Below, piece after piece: positions 8,154 to 16,588 of a DNA stretch of 32,988 nt. Position numbers and translations under genes: made by a program. Positions within the stretch are counted from its first letter, which is position 1, and the number at the start of each line of letters is the position of its first letter. The stretch spans positions 1 through 32,988 of the forward strand of contig JANXBD010000014.1 of NCBI GenBank assembly GCA_025057635.1. The letters run 5' to 3'. Origin of the DNA: Thermoflexus sp. Lineage in GTDB: Bacteria > Chloroflexota > Anaerolineae > Thermoflexales > Thermoflexaceae. The notes below the pieces were generated by a model, which was not told the DNA's origin, did no database searches, and saw only the letters and a list, made by a program, of their open reading frames with translations.

Positions 8154-9662
8154 TCAGGGCGCTCGGATCCCATTCCGGAGCTCGTCCTTGCAGGCGCAGG
8201 CGATCTTTTGATCCCCTCCTCGAACCAGCGTGCCCTCATAGAGCATGAAGCTGGGAAGGGCTTCCCATCCCCCAAGGCGGAAGGGGTGCCCAGCTTCAAT
8301 GGGCACCCACTCGCCGTTCAACCGACGGGCCAAATGGACATGGGTTGCGTCCGCAACTCCTCCTTCGCAGGACGGGTATCCGAGAGGATCTCCTGCTCGG
8401 ACTCGAGCGCCGGATGGGATTCGCCCCTCAGCGGCGATATGAAGGTAGATGATCACCCATCCAGTCTCCTCCCTTCCGTCTCCGTCCGTATCTAGCACCA
8501 CCAGGCCCTCTCCTGTCCGGGCCACCACGCCGTCGGCGACTGCCCGCACCCAGTAACGGGAAGGCGCGCATCCGTTGACATCCGGCGGTGCGAAATCCAG
8601 GGCGCCCCACGCTGCGCCGTTCCCCCACCCCCCATGCGGCCCACCGGTGAAATACCACAGCTCCCCATCGCCCCAGGGCAGCCGCCAGATCGGCTCGGGA
8701 GGAAGCAATGGAGTCGGTTCCGGGCGGAACGGTTCTCCAAAGAGCGCGCGGTAGATGGCGGGGAATCCCTCTGGCCCTGCGGCCCTGATCCAGGCTTCCG
8801 GGGGAAGCACCGCCGCCAGAAAGGCCTGCACTGCTACTGTCCCGGTATTCAGCCCATCGGCCACTCGAACCCGTCGTCCATCCGCGAAACGCACAGTCCA
8901 CATATGGCGTCCTTTGAAACCGTAATACCCGTCGTTGAGGCGATTTGCGGCCCAGTTCAGCTGTCGGTAGAGCCCTTCGTAGCCTGGCCTTTCCCATCCC
9001 ATTGGATAAAGCCGGGTTCGCTCATCGGCAGGCTCCCCGCGCACCCATCGGCTCTGCATCTCCAGCAAGGCCAGCAACACCCGAGGGCCCACGCTGTGAT
9101 TCCGGGCCACTTCCTCCAGGATCTCCGCTCCGCTCAACGTCCGCCCTCCAACAGTCTCCCGATAACGGCTCAGATAGCCTCCGAACCGACGGATGGTCTC
9201 CGAGATGGAGAAATCTAGATACGCCGGGCCATACACGAGCTCTGAATCCGGGATCAGTTTCCCGGCGGGGCCCTGTTCCTGAACCCCCAGCGGGATCCAC
9301 AGGGGTTGTCCGATCATCAACCGCTGAGGATCGACGCCGGGGTTCGTGGCCAGAATGGCCGCGACGGTTGTCTGGAATTGTTGCGCCAGGCTGGTTAAAG
9401 TATCCCCGGGCTGCACTAGATAAAGCTCCCGATCCGGGCGCACACCACTTCGGGGAGGATCTAGGGTGGGTGTCGGAGGAACCACTGGCTGAGGCGAAGG
9501 CCATGGCTTAGGGGTCTCGGTCAGAAGAAGCGGCTCTTGGATCATCGGCCGAACGCATGCGATCGAGGCGATGAGGAGAATCATTCCCCCGCTCGCAAGA
9601 AGCCTGGCGAACCTTTGTGTTCCAAGCAGCAACCGCAAACGCTTTACACGGAAGGAAGGCAT
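8154..9662 (-). CDS. LysM lipoprotein with degenerate M23-like peptidase domain
   Basis: This is an exported protein of 502 residues. The hydrophobic segment at 20-35 ends in a lipobox (ASIA-Cys36), so it is probably a membrane-anchored lipoprotein. A Pro/Thr linker (44-72) leads to one LysM motif (about 79-125, YLVQPGDTLTSLAQQF), which binds peptidoglycan or chitin-type glycans in known proteins. An unassigned helical middle (140-300) follows, then a C-terminal LytM/M23-like domain (about 325-460). The HxH motif is present (His441, His443) and a further His408 lies in YLH, but the first zinc ligand position of HxxxD reads Trp352-GAL-Asp356. The domain may therefore be inactive or use another ligand. 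No clear ribosome site precedes 9662; a shorter start at residue 27 has GGGGGA very close. Confidence 0.85.
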   Translation of the reverse strand: MPSFRVKRLRLLLGTQRFARLLASGGMILLIASIACVRPMIQEPLLLTETPKPWPSPQPVVPPTPTLDPPRSGVRPDRELYLVQPGDTLTSLAQQFQTTVAAILATNPGVDPQRLMIGQPLWIPLGVQEQGPAGKLIPDSELVYGPAYLDFSISETIRRFGGYLSRYRETVGGRTLSGAEILEEVARNHSVGPRVLLALLEMQSRWVRGEPADERTRLYPMGWERPGYEGLYRQLNWAANRLNDGYYGFKGRHMWTVRFADGRRVRVADGLNTGTVAVQAFLAAVLPPEAWIRAAGPEGFPAIYRALFGEPFRPEPTPLLPPEPIWRLPWGDGELWYFTGGPHGGWGNGAAWGALDFAPPDVNGCAPSRYWVRAVADGVVARTGEGLVVLDTDGDGREETGWVIIYLHIAAEGRIPSGARVRAGDPLGYPSCEGGVADATHVHLARRLNGEWVPIEAGHPFRLGGWEALPSFMLYEGTLVRGGDQKIACACKDELRNGIRAP

Positions 9663-9826
9663 TTAGAAAGTTCCCAAATCCAAAGAATCGCGTAGCATGT
9701 GACATGAGAGGAGCGCTCGATCGAAAGCGTTCTGCCTCTCTTGCCATCGGGATCTTCAGGGTCGGGACTCTCAGACCGCGAGTAGTCTGATGCATGAATT
9801 CTAAATTCTATCATCCGGGAGGGAAG

Positions 9827-10831
9827 ATGCCGCTCCGCCATCGTGCGATCACCGATGTGCCGGGTATCCGGGTAGGTCATGCTCAGAATCTAGAGGCTCT
9901 GACCGGCGTCACCGTGGTGCTTTGTGAGAAAGGTGCCATTGCCGGGGTGGATCAACGCGGCGGCGCGCCGGGAACTCGCGAGACGGATGCGTTGCGTCCA
10001 ATGCACTTGGTTCAGGAGGTGCATGCGGTGGTGCTGGCTGGCGGCAGCGCCTTCGGCCTGGACGCCGCCTCGGGGGTGATGCGCTATTTGGAGGAGCGTG
10101 GGGTGGGATTCGAGACCCCGGATGGACGGGTGCCGATCGTCCCCGCTGCGATCCTCTATGACCTCGGGATCGGGGATCCTCATGTTCGTCCGGACGCGGC
10201 AATGGGTTATGCCGCGTGCCTGGCTGCGACCGACGGGCCGGTGCCCGAAGGGAACGTGGGAGCAGGGACCGGGGCAACGGTCGGCAAAATCCTCGGAATG
10301 CAATACGCGATGAAGGGGGGGATCGGCACTGCCTGTCTGGAGATCGGGGATGGGATCTTGGTCGGCGCGCTAGTGGCTGTGAACGCCCTCGGCGACGTGG
10401 TGGATCCCCACACGGGGGCGATCCTAGCCGGCGCCCGGCGTCCGGACGGCCAGGGGTTCGCCGACACAATGACCGTTCTGCGGATCCTAGCCGGCCAGAT
10501 CTCGTTGAGCTTTCGGCGGCGGATCCCTGAGAACACGGTGATCGGCGTGGTGGTCACGAACGCTGCGTTGACCAAGGAGGAAGCAAATAAGGTGGCGCAG
10601 ATGGCCCACGATGGCCTTGCCCGCACCATCCGCCCGGCCCACACTATGCTGGACGGCGACACGATTTTTGCGCTGGCGACAGGCGAAAAGGAGGCCGATG
10701 TCAGCATCGTGGGCGCCTTCGCCGCGGAGGCCGTAGCCGAGGCGGTTATCTGTGCGATTCGGGCAGCGGAAAGCGTTGCTGGAATCCCTGCCTGGAGAGA
10801 TCTTTCAGACCATGGGCCTTTTGAACCATAA
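9827..10831 (+). CDS. P1-family (DmpA-like) peptidase
   Basis: This is an N-terminal-nucleophile family peptidase (S58/P1, L-aminopeptidase DmpA type) of 334 residues. Such enzymes self-cleave into two chains, and the freed Ser/Thr acts as the nucleophile. Family hallmarks are ITDVPGIRVGHA at the start, AGGSAFGLDAASGVM, GNVGAGTGATVGK, the probable nucleophile Thr244 in VVVTNAALTKEEA, and the C-terminal HTMLDGDTIFALATG. The in-frame ATG at 9794 is rejected as start because family members begin just before ITDVPG and GGAGGG stands before 9827. Its true substrate is unknown; characterised relatives cleave D- or L-amino-acid amides and beta-peptides. The gene is divergent from the LysM lipoprotein and probably monocistronic. 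Confidence 0.93.
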   Translation: MPLRHRAITDVPGIRVGHAQNLEALTGVTVVLCEKGAIAGVDQRGGAPGTRETDALRPMHLVQEVHAVVLAGGSAFGLDAASGVMRYLEERGVGFETPDGRVPIVPAAILYDLGIGDPHVRPDAAMGYAACLAATDGPVPEGNVGAGTGATVGKILGMQYAMKGGIGTACLEIGDGILVGALVAVNALGDVVDPHTGAILAGARRPDGQGFADTMTVLRILAGQISLSFRRRIPENTVIGVVVTNAALTKEEANKVAQMAHDGLARTIRPAHTMLDGDTIFALATGEKEADVSIVGAFAAEAVAEAVICAIRAAESVAGIPAWRDLSDHGPFEP

Positions 10832-11017
10832 GGCGGGAAGGTTCCTCGAACGAGGGAGATCCCCACAAGTAATGCCTTCGCATTCCTACATTTGCGGGAT
10901 AGGGTGGAAAGGCTCTCCGAGGATAAGGCAAGGCTGATCTTTCCTAGAGCCACGCTCCACGCTCTTTGAGGTGAACAGTGCTTCGAAAGCAGGCCGCGCC
11001 CGCAACAGGGAGCGGGC

Positions 11018-11047
11018 TTGACCGAAAGAGCGGGCCCTGTGTAAAAT
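11018..11047 (+). promoter_or_regulatory. Promoter of tRNA-Gln
   Basis: TTGACC (11018-11023) and TAAAAT (11042-11047) are separated by 18 nt. The predicted transcription start is about 7 nt before the tRNA. A GC inverted repeat (gcccgc 10998-11003 / gcgggc 11012-11017) ends right at the -35. Confidence 0.6.
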
Positions 11048-11060
11048 CAAGAACAGCCCT

Positions 11061-11135
11061 TGCGGGGTGGTGTAAGGGGCAACACACCGGACTCTGGATC
11101 CGGGTATGGAGGTTCGAGTCCTCCCCCCGCAGCCA
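11061..11135 (+). tRNA. tRNA-Gln (CTG), CCA encoded
   Basis: The cloverleaf folds well. The acceptor tgcgggg pairs with ccccgca, the D arm is gtgt/acac, the anticodon stem ccgga/tccgg holds loop CTCTGGA (anticodon CTG), and the T stem ggagg/cctcc holds ttcgagt. The discriminator G is followed by an encoded CCA. The U1-A72 pair at the acceptor end is typical of bacterial tRNA-Gln. Confidence 0.96.
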
Positions 11136-11140
11136 GCGGA

Positions 11141-11169
11141 AAGGGCCGCCCCGAGCGGCCCTTTCTTTA
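11141..11169 (+). terminator. Rho-independent terminator after tRNA-Gln
   Basis: A 9-bp perfect stem (aagggccgc / gcggccctt) with a 5-nt loop is followed by tcttt. It lies 5 nt after the tRNA and separates it from the ribosomal protein genes. Confidence 0.8.
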
Positions 11170-11191
11170 CGTAAGCATAACCTAGCCCGTG

Positions 11192-11234
11192 ACCTTCCCT
11201 CCACCGAAGGTTGGGGCGGTCGCTCGGAATGACC
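11192..11234 (+). promoter_or_regulatory. Possible structured leader of rplU
   Basis: Two small inverted repeats stand just before the rplU ribosome site: accttc/gaaggt (11192-11197, 11206-11211) and ggtc/gacc (11218-11221, 11231-11234). L21 operons in other bacteria have structured leaders, but these stems are short and I do not recognise a known motif. Confidence 0.25.
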
Positions 11235-11256
11235 TTAATCCGCAGGAGGTCTTATC

Positions 11257-11589
11257 GTGTTTGCAGTGATCGAAATCGGTGGCCATCAATATCGCGTGAA
11301 AGTGGGTGATCAGGTCCAGGTCGAGAAGTTGCCTCTCCAGCCCGGCGCTTCGCTGGAGATCGACCGAGTCCTCATGGTCGGGGAAGAAGAGCAGGTTCGG
11401 ATCGGTCAGCCAGTCCTTCCAGAGGCACGGGTGCGGGCGACTGTGCTGGGGCATACGAAGGGAGAGAAAATCGTTGTTTTCAAATACCGACCGGGCGCCA
11501 AACGCTATCGGCGTAAGCAGGGCCATCGCCAGGTGTATACAGTCCTGCGAATTGACGCTATTGAAAGTGGTGCTCTGTCATCTGCATGA
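11257..11589 (+). CDS. rplU: Ribosomal protein L21
   Basis: This is large-subunit protein L21, which binds 23S rRNA near L20. It has 110 residues, the family's usual length, with the typical opening FAVIEIGGHQYRVKVGD and the basic C-terminal signature FKYRPGAKRYRRKQGHRQ. Translation begins at a GTG preceded by AGGAGGT (11244-11250). It is the first gene of rplU-rpmA-rpmE, with rpmA 21 nt downstream. Confidence 0.97.
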   Translation: MFAVIEIGGHQYRVKVGDQVQVEKLPLQPGASLEIDRVLMVGEEEQVRIGQPVLPEARVRATVLGHTKGEKIVVFKYRPGAKRYRRKQGHRQVYTVLRIDAIESGALSSA

Positions 11590-11610
11590 TCTGCATGAAA
11601 GGAGGTGACC

Positions 11611-11907
11611 ATGGCCCACAAGAAAGGTGGCGGCTCCAGCCGAAATGGACGAGATAGCGAGTCCAAACGTCGCGGGGTAAAGCGGTTCGATGGCCAGTTC
11701 GTGCGGGCCGGGAACATTCTGGTTCGGCAATGTGGCACTCGGATCTACCCTGGCCAGAATGTGGGGATGGGTCGCGATTACACCCTCTTCGCCCTGATCG
11801 ATGGGTATGTGCGTTTTGAGTTCATGCGCGGCGGCCGCAAACGGGTGAGTGTGTATCCAGAGCCAGTCCGCCCGAACGGCGCATCGCAAAACGGAGGTGA
11901 TGCATGA
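11611..11907 (+). CDS. rpmA: Ribosomal protein L27
   Basis: This is large-subunit protein L27, whose N-terminal tail reaches the peptidyl transferase centre. The 98-residue product starts [16 protein letters not shown], with no N-terminal extension of the kind cleaved by Prp in Firmicutes. The core has [18 protein letters not shown]. The C-terminus runs about 15 residues beyond the usual end. The ATG at 11611 follows AAAGGAGGT; an in-frame GTG at 11605 is rejected. The last four bases overlap the start of rpmE (ATGA). Confidence 0.97.
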   Translation: MAHKKGGGSSRNGRDSESKRRGVKRFDGQFVRAGNILVRQCGTRIYPGQNVGMGRDYTLFALIDGYVRFEFMRGGRKRVSVYPEPVRPNGASQNGGDA

Positions 11908-12230
11908 AGCCAGGGATTCATCCCGCATGGTATCCCAACGCTCAGGTGATCTGCGCCTGCGGCAACACCTGGACCACCGGCGCGACAGTGCCGGTGATCC
12001 GAACGGATGTGTGTTCGAAGTGCCATCCTTTCTTTACGGGCGAGCAACGGATCGTGGATAAGGAAGGCCAAGTGGATCGCTTCATGCGGCGTCTGAGCGC
12101 TCGCGATGAAGCCTACCTGAAGACACGAGCGGAGCGAGCTCGGCGTCGCAGGCGGAAGGAGACGATGATCGAGATTGTCGAGGAGCCAGAGGAGATCCTT
12201 GGAACTCTGGAGGAGGGGGAAAGCAAGTAA
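11904..12230 (+). CDS. rpmE: Ribosomal protein L31 with C-terminal extension
   Basis: This is large-subunit protein L31 of the zinc-binding (C+) type: [11 protein letters not shown], then CACGNTW and [13 protein letters not shown] supply the metal cysteines. The normal protein has about 66-75 residues. This one has 108, with a basic run (about 75-86, [12 protein letters not shown]) followed by an acidic end ([18 protein letters not shown]). It overlaps rpmA by 4 nt and has its own GGAGGT site. C+ forms can be replaced under zinc limitation in other bacteria; no zinc-free copy is visible here. Confidence 0.96.
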   Translation: MKPGIHPAWYPNAQVICACGNTWTTGATVPVIRTDVCSKCHPFFTGEQRIVDKEGQVDRFMRRLSARDEAYLKTRAERARRRRRKETMIEIVEEPEEILGTLEEGESK

Positions 12231-12236
12231 AGCGAT

Positions 12237-12272
12237 GCGGGCGGGTCTGGAAAGGCCCGCTCGCGTTGTTTA
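12237..12272 (+). terminator. Terminator of the rplU-rpmA-rpmE operon
   Basis: A 12-bp stem with two G-T wobbles (gcgggcgggtct / aggcccgctcgc), loop ggaa, is followed by gttgttta. It begins 6 nt after the rpmE stop. Confidence 0.8.
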
Positions 12273-12441
12273 ATATCCTTAGAGGCGATTCATCTGCGCC
12301 AGCGCATTTCATGGCCAATCCCTCCAACCCGGATAGCCCTGAAATCCCCCGGATCGGGCTTACGACTCCTTATGCGAAGAGGGGAAGGATCTGCTGCTCT
12401 GACTCGAACCATCCGAAGCTATCGTTCTGAAGGGAGGTGAT

Positions 12442-13017
12442 ATGGATTCGGAGCGTATGGGCTGGGTGGAAGTGATCTGCGGCTGCATGTTCAGTGGCAA
12501 AACTGAGGAGCTTATCCGCCGGCTCCGCCGTGCCCAGATCGCTCGCCAGCCGATTCAAGTGTTTAAGCCGGTGATCGACACTCGTTATGGGGTTGAGAGA
12601 GTCCGATCTCATAACGGGATGGACATCGAGGCTATTCCTGTTCCTAACGCTCGAGCGATTCTAGAGCACCTCCGTCCCGAGACCACCGTAGTGGGGATTG
12701 ATGAGGCCCAGTTCTTCGATTGGGAGATCGCAGATGTGGTTCAGGAACTGGCGGATCGGGGGATCCGTGTGATCGTGGCTGGCCTAGATATGGACTTCCG
12801 AGGCGAGCCGTTCGGCCCAATGCCCCTCCTTATGGCCCAAGCGGAACAGATTGATAAGCTCCACGCGATCTGCGTGGTATGCGGATCGCCCGCCACCCGG
12901 ACCCAGCGCCTCATCAATGGACGTCCTGCCCGCTATGACGATCCCGTGATCTTAGTAGGAGGAAGCGAAACCTACGAGGCCCGCTGTCGATGCTGCCATT
13001 TGGTTCCCCGTGCTTGA
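12442..13017 (+). CDS. tdk: Thymidine kinase (type II)
   Basis: This enzyme phosphorylates thymidine (and deoxyuridine) with ATP in the salvage pathway. Its 191 residues match the bacterial TK1-like family. The P-loop GCMFSGKT is at 14-21, the catalytic Glu88 is in GIDEAQFF, the structural zinc site is made by Cys144/Cys147 and Cys182/Cys185, and the lasso region is around 155-175. The start follows a GGGAGGTGAT site. It lies upstream of a hypoxanthine-type phosphoribosyltransferase on the same strand (175-nt gap), so this is a nucleotide salvage neighbourhood. Confidence 0.96.
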   Translation: MDSERMGWVEVICGCMFSGKTEELIRRLRRAQIARQPIQVFKPVIDTRYGVERVRSHNGMDIEAIPVPNARAILEHLRPETTVVGIDEAQFFDWEIADVVQELADRGIRVIVAGLDMDFRGEPFGPMPLLMAQAEQIDKLHAICVVCGSPATRTQRLINGRPARYDDPVILVGGSETYEARCRCCHLVPRA

Positions 13018-13192
13018 GGGCCGGAGTGTGTCCTCCGATCGATTTCTGGTCGCAAATGAAAACGGTAAAGATGATCTATATGTCCCTACCTCGGCCATAT
13101 GCGGGATTACCGAAAAAGAGCCTCGCCCGCCTTCTTCTAATCGACCCATTTCTGGTAGTTAGTTCTAAGGGAAGACACGGCTGGAGGCCTGG

Positions 13193-13828
13193 ATGAATGG
13201 GAATCTTGGGGAACCTCTCACGGAATGGGGATGCGAGCATCTGATCGAACGAATTCTGATCCCGGCAGATGTGTTGCAGCGCCGAATCGCCGAGCTAGGA
13301 GAACAAATCTCCCGGGATTATGCAGGCAAAGATCTGCTGCTGGTTTGTGTGCTGAAGGGTGGGGTAATGTTCCTCACCGACTTGATGCGGCACATCCACG
13401 TTCCCCACGAGATCGACTTTATGGCCATCACCAGCTATGGAGCAGGCGTCCGTCAGTCCACCGGGATCGTGCGTATCCTGATGGATCTACAAACGAATAT
13501 CGAGGGGCGCCATGTTCTGATCGTAGAGGACATTGTTGATAGCGGTCGAACGCTGGATCATATTCTGCGGCTGCTCTGGACTCGCAACCCGGCCACCCTC
13601 AGAGTCTGCGCATTGTTGGATAAGAAGGGGCGTCGGGAGATCTATGTGCCCCTCGATTATGTGGGGTTTGAGATCCCGAACGTTTTCGTCTTCGGCTACG
13701 GTTTAGACCTGGATGAGAAGTTCCGTAATCTCCCCTTCGTGGCAGTCCTCGGGGCGGAAGCCTTCCCAAATCTCCAGGCCTCCTCACCGATCATCGTGGG
13801 CCGGAGAAAGTCAGAGGCAGTGGAATAG
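13193..13828 (+). CDS. hpt: Hypoxanthine(-guanine) phosphoribosyltransferase
   Basis: This enzyme converts hypoxanthine and guanine with PRPP to IMP and GMP. The PRPP-binding signature LIVEDIVDSGRTL lies at about 103-115, KGGVMFLTDL at about 55-64, and the C-terminal base-binding part has VFGYGLDLDEKFRNLPFVAVL. The length of 211 is slightly above the usual 175-185, owing to about 15 extra residues at the N-terminus and a C-terminal tail. The start has a GGAGG about 8 nt upstream. It is convergent with the sugar nucleotidyltransferase downstream. Confidence 0.93.
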   Translation: MNGNLGEPLTEWGCEHLIERILIPADVLQRRIAELGEQISRDYAGKDLLLVCVLKGGVMFLTDLMRHIHVPHEIDFMAITSYGAGVRQSTGIVRILMDLQTNIEGRHVLIVEDIVDSGRTLDHILRLLWTRNPATLRVCALLDKKGRREIYVPLDYVGFEIPNVFVFGYGLDLDEKFRNLPFVAVLGAEAFPNLQASSPIIVGRRKSEAVE

Positions 13829-13881
13829 GGAGCAAGGCCATCAGCCATGCTCACGGATTCTCGACTCGTCCCAAGGCCTCT

Positions 13882-14868
13882 TCATGTGAAGTCAATGCTG
13901 GAAGAATCCCCCACATTAAACCGCCGAAATCGCCCACCCACATATGCATCCCGGCCAATTAGGGAATCCTCCAGGACTGCATTTACGATCCGCGCTCCGC
14001 TGTCGACGATCGAGTCGCGGATGATCGCGTTTTCGATGAAGCAGCCATCGGCGATCGTGGCATAAGGGCCGATTACCGCGTGCCGCACATGAGCGCTGGG
14101 AGAGATGAAGACGGGAGGGATGATCACCACCCCTTCCCGCTGGGCCTCCCGGGAATTGTCATGGCCGTGGGAAAGGAGATACCGGTTCGTTTCCAGCACT
14201 GCCTCTGGTGTCCCGCAATCCACCCACATATTTACTTCTCGAACCCGCAGCCGCTGGCCATACTCCAGAAAGATGTTTAGTGCGTCGGTCAGGAAATACT
14301 CGCCCCGGGTTCGAATCCCGCGGGCCATTAGCTCTTCACAGGCCTTGACCAGAAGGGGGCCGTTCCGGATGTAGTACATTCCGATCACCGCCAGGCGGTT
14401 CTCCAGGCTAGCCGGCTTCTCCACAAATCGGGTCACATAGCCCCGCGCATCCAGCTCCACCACGCCGAAGCGCCGAGGATCTTCAACCTCTTTCACGAAG
14501 GCAATCCCATCTGCATCCACGGAATCCAGATCCTGTAGATCTGCCTCAAAAAGGGTATCCGCGAAAAGGATGACAATTGAACCGTCGATGTGGTCGCGGG
14601 CCAGCCAAAGGGCATGGGCCTGGCCGAGCAATTCTTTTTGCTCGACATACCGGGCAGGCAGTCGATAGATGCTTTCCACATAATGCTGGATCTGCTCGCC
14701 CAAATAGCCAACAATAAAAATGTATTCCTCTGGGTTCATGACAGCTAGCTTCTCCACGATATACCCCAGGAAGGGTTTGCCGGCGACGTTGATCAGCGGC
14801 TTCGGCTTGCTATAGGTATGCGGACGTAACCGAGTTCCGAACCCAGCTACCGGGATCACCGCTTTCAT
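13882..14868 (-). CDS. Sugar-1-phosphate nucleotidyltransferase (RmlA-like, with left-handed beta-helix tail)
   Basis: This enzyme activates a sugar 1-phosphate with an NTP (dTTP or UTP) to give a nucleotide sugar. The 328 residues start KAVIPVAGFGTRLRPHTYSKPKPL, the classical nucleotide-binding GxGTRLxP...KP motif. After the Rossmann-like domain (1-235) comes a hexapeptide-repeat tail (about 250-315, with VFISPSAHVRHAVIGPYATI and IENAIIRDSIVDSGARI) as in long RmlA/GlmU-type proteins. The start at 14868 follows GGAGGGGGGAGG; the open frame extends 32 codons further upstream without support. It is probably glucose-1-phosphate thymidylyltransferase, but the substrate cannot be fixed from sequence. 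No other rml genes are nearby. Confidence 0.88.
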   Translation of the reverse strand: MKAVIPVAGFGTRLRPHTYSKPKPLINVAGKPFLGYIVEKLAVMNPEEYIFIVGYLGEQIQHYVESIYRLPARYVEQKELLGQAHALWLARDHIDGSIVILFADTLFEADLQDLDSVDADGIAFVKEVEDPRRFGVVELDARGYVTRFVEKPASLENRLAVIGMYYIRNGPLLVKACEELMARGIRTRGEYFLTDALNIFLEYGQRLRVREVNMWVDCGTPEAVLETNRYLLSHGHDNSREAQREGVVIIPPVFISPSAHVRHAVIGPYATIADGCFIENAIIRDSIVDSGARIVNAVLEDSLIGRDAYVGGRFRRFNVGDSSSIDFT

Positions 14869-15002
14869 CCTCCCCCCTCCAAGATAGGCTCTTAGGATCT
14901 CGATACGTTCCTTGGGAAGATTATAACCTGGGCGCTCGCTAGCGATGAGCTGTTCCTGCCTCACCCTTGAGATGCCCGAGGGGAGATAAGGGCAAGTTGA
15001 GC

Positions 15003-15008
15003 TATAAT
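15003..15008 (+). promoter_or_regulatory. -10 box upstream of APRT-like gene
   Basis: A perfect TATAAT lies 34 nt upstream of the start at 15042. No good -35 is found at the standard distance. A strong AGGAGGTGA site follows at 15029-15037. Confidence 0.45.
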
Positions 15009-15041
15009 AGCTCCGGCATTCCTACTATAGGAGGTGAACCG

Positions 15042-15608
15042 ATGCATCCCAAGCGCGAGACCTACACGGTGGAAATCGCGGGGCTGATCCGGCATCTTCC
15101 GTTATTCGAAATCGCGCCTGGCGTCCGTATTGCCATCTTCAACATGCTCGGGGATACTGAGGTAGTTCTGGCGGCATCTAAAGAACTGGCTAAGCGGATC
15201 CCTAAGGAGGCGGAGGTCATCATCACCCCGGAGGCTAAAGCGATCCCTCTAGCCTATCAGCTTTCTGTCGAAATGGGCCTGCCCTACGTGATCCTGCGCA
15301 AGAGCTATAAGCCTTACATGGGGAATGCGCTCAGCGCTGAAACCCTTTCGATCACTACGGGGCAACCCCAGACCTTGTATCTGGATGAGAAGGATCTTAA
15401 TCTGGTCCGTGGTCGAAAAGTAGTGCTGGCGGATGATGTGATCTCCACTGGTTCAACCTTGCAGGCGATGCGCTTGCTTATGAGCAAGGCCGGTGCGATC
15501 GTGATCGCGGAAGCGGCCGTGTTTACCGAGGGAGAACGAGCAAAGTGGCGCCATATCATCGCCTTGGGACACCTCCCGATCTTCACCAGCAACGCAAGGA
15601 AGGAATAA
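15042..15608 (+). CDS. Adenine phosphoribosyltransferase-like protein
   Basis: This is a type I phosphoribosyltransferase of 188 residues with the PRPP motif VVLADDVISTGSTL at about 123-136. The family resembles Apt and the PurR-type PRT domain: TPEAKAIPLAYQLSVEMGLPYV and the flexible loop around RKSYKPYMG. It probably makes AMP from adenine and PRPP, but this group of APRT-like proteins is also found in regulators, so the substrate is an inference. The start at 15042 is chosen for the AGGAGGTGA site; the frame is open 25 codons further upstream, overlapping the promoter region. Confidence 0.85.
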   Translation: MHPKRETYTVEIAGLIRHLPLFEIAPGVRIAIFNMLGDTEVVLAASKELAKRIPKEAEVIITPEAKAIPLAYQLSVEMGLPYVILRKSYKPYMGNALSAETLSITTGQPQTLYLDEKDLNLVRGRKVVLADDVISTGSTLQAMRLLMSKAGAIVIAEAAVFTEGERAKWRHIIALGHLPIFTSNARKE

Positions 15609-15950
15609 CTAATTTACGAGAGTATGGGCAGAGCCTCGCTTCCATCCGTAGCAAGCGCCGAAGATCGCTTTAGGCGTCCGTGTTCAATCTGGACTTCCCC
15701 ATGAAGAGTTGAGCGAGAGAAATCTCTCCACCCCTCAATGGGTTTCTCGCAAGAGCGCCGGGAAGCGAAGGGTCTTCCGCGCCGGGTTAAGTGATCTTTC
15801 TCTTTCTAACCGTTTGGGGATGGTAGGCACAGGAAGGAGAGGGGAACCATCACCGTCAGGATTGGTTTACGATCTCCGATCCATTCTCGGATAGAGCACC
15901 ACTTTTGAGCGCGTGATTGTAGCGGGAGACGTTGTCCTGCGGAGGAAGCA
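15609..15950. other. Intergenic stretch, no gene seen
   Basis: The 342 nt between the APRT-like gene and the small membrane protein hold no convincing ORF or tRNA. A short dyad (ccga/tcgg) lies near 15880-15893, and the ribosome site of the next gene ends the stretch. Confidence 0.4.
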
Positions 15951-16301
15951 ATGTTGTTTATCCCTTATCCGTATGTGCGCTGGTGGATGGCTCTGCTAAT
16001 TCTGATCTGGCTAGGGATCTGGGTCGGGCTCCGGCCCCAGGGGCCTGCCTTGATCGGTGTGATCTTAGCTCTGGTGATCACCGCTCTGTCATGGATCAAT
16101 CCGCCGGGGGTTTACTCTTGGCTGATCACTCCTACTTGCCCTCAGTGCCGAGGCCAGCTTCGATGGTCTATCATCCAGCCTGACGATCACGATCCCTATG
16201 TGGAGGAAGTCCGGGTGGTCTGCACCCACTGTGGATGGGGTCGGATGGAGTTTCGCAACCTCGTGGGGCCCCTCACCGCAGGGCCGGCTTATCCCGAGTA
16301 A
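15951..16301 (+). CDS. Small membrane protein with C-terminal zinc ribbon
   Basis: I do not recognise a named family. The 116 residues have two hydrophobic segments (about 12-26 and 30-48), then a soluble part with CPQC (63-66) and CTHCG (about 91-95), which would form a four-cysteine zinc ribbon. The ribosome site GCGGAGGAA precedes the ATG. A terminator follows 40 nt after the stop, so the gene is probably transcribed alone. The ribbon would lie on the cytoplasmic face if the two segments form a hairpin; this is an inference. Confidence 0.75.
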   Translation: MLFIPYPYVRWWMALLILIWLGIWVGLRPQGPALIGVILALVITALSWINPPGVYSWLITPTCPQCRGQLRWSIIQPDDHDPYVEEVRVVCTHCGWGRMEFRNLVGPLTAGPAYPE

Positions 16302-16340
16302 GCGGCAGATCATGGCTTCCCTTTCGCTCGATTCGGTTCC

Positions 16341-16383
16341 GAAACAGGGGCGGGCTGGCTTGAGGGTTCGCCCCCGTTTCTTC
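16341..16383 (+). terminator. Terminator after the zinc-ribbon membrane protein
   Basis: A 12-bp stem with one mismatch (gaaacaggggcg / cgcccccgtttc) and a 16-nt loop is followed by ttc. It lacks a long T-run but lies 40 nt after the stop codon and before the antiporter gene. Confidence 0.55.
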
Positions 16384-16588
16384 ACCGTATGTCGGAGATC
16401 TGCGCATCCCACGACCCGGAGGGCCGTGGAAGGGTAGGAGGCTCCGCCTTCACCCTTTTTTTCGGCCCCCTCCCTCTGCCGCTCCACAATACAGCGAGGA
16501 AGGAAGGGGAAGGGACTAGCCCTGATTTCCCGTCTAGGATCCCGTCGATGAACCTCCCTGGCTCAACCGGCGATCTCCGGAGGCCCGA

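Noticed and set aside
13829-13881. Terminator between hpt and the sugar nucleotidyltransferase
   Set aside because: The repeated aaggcc motifs are in direct orientation and do not form a stem with a T-run.
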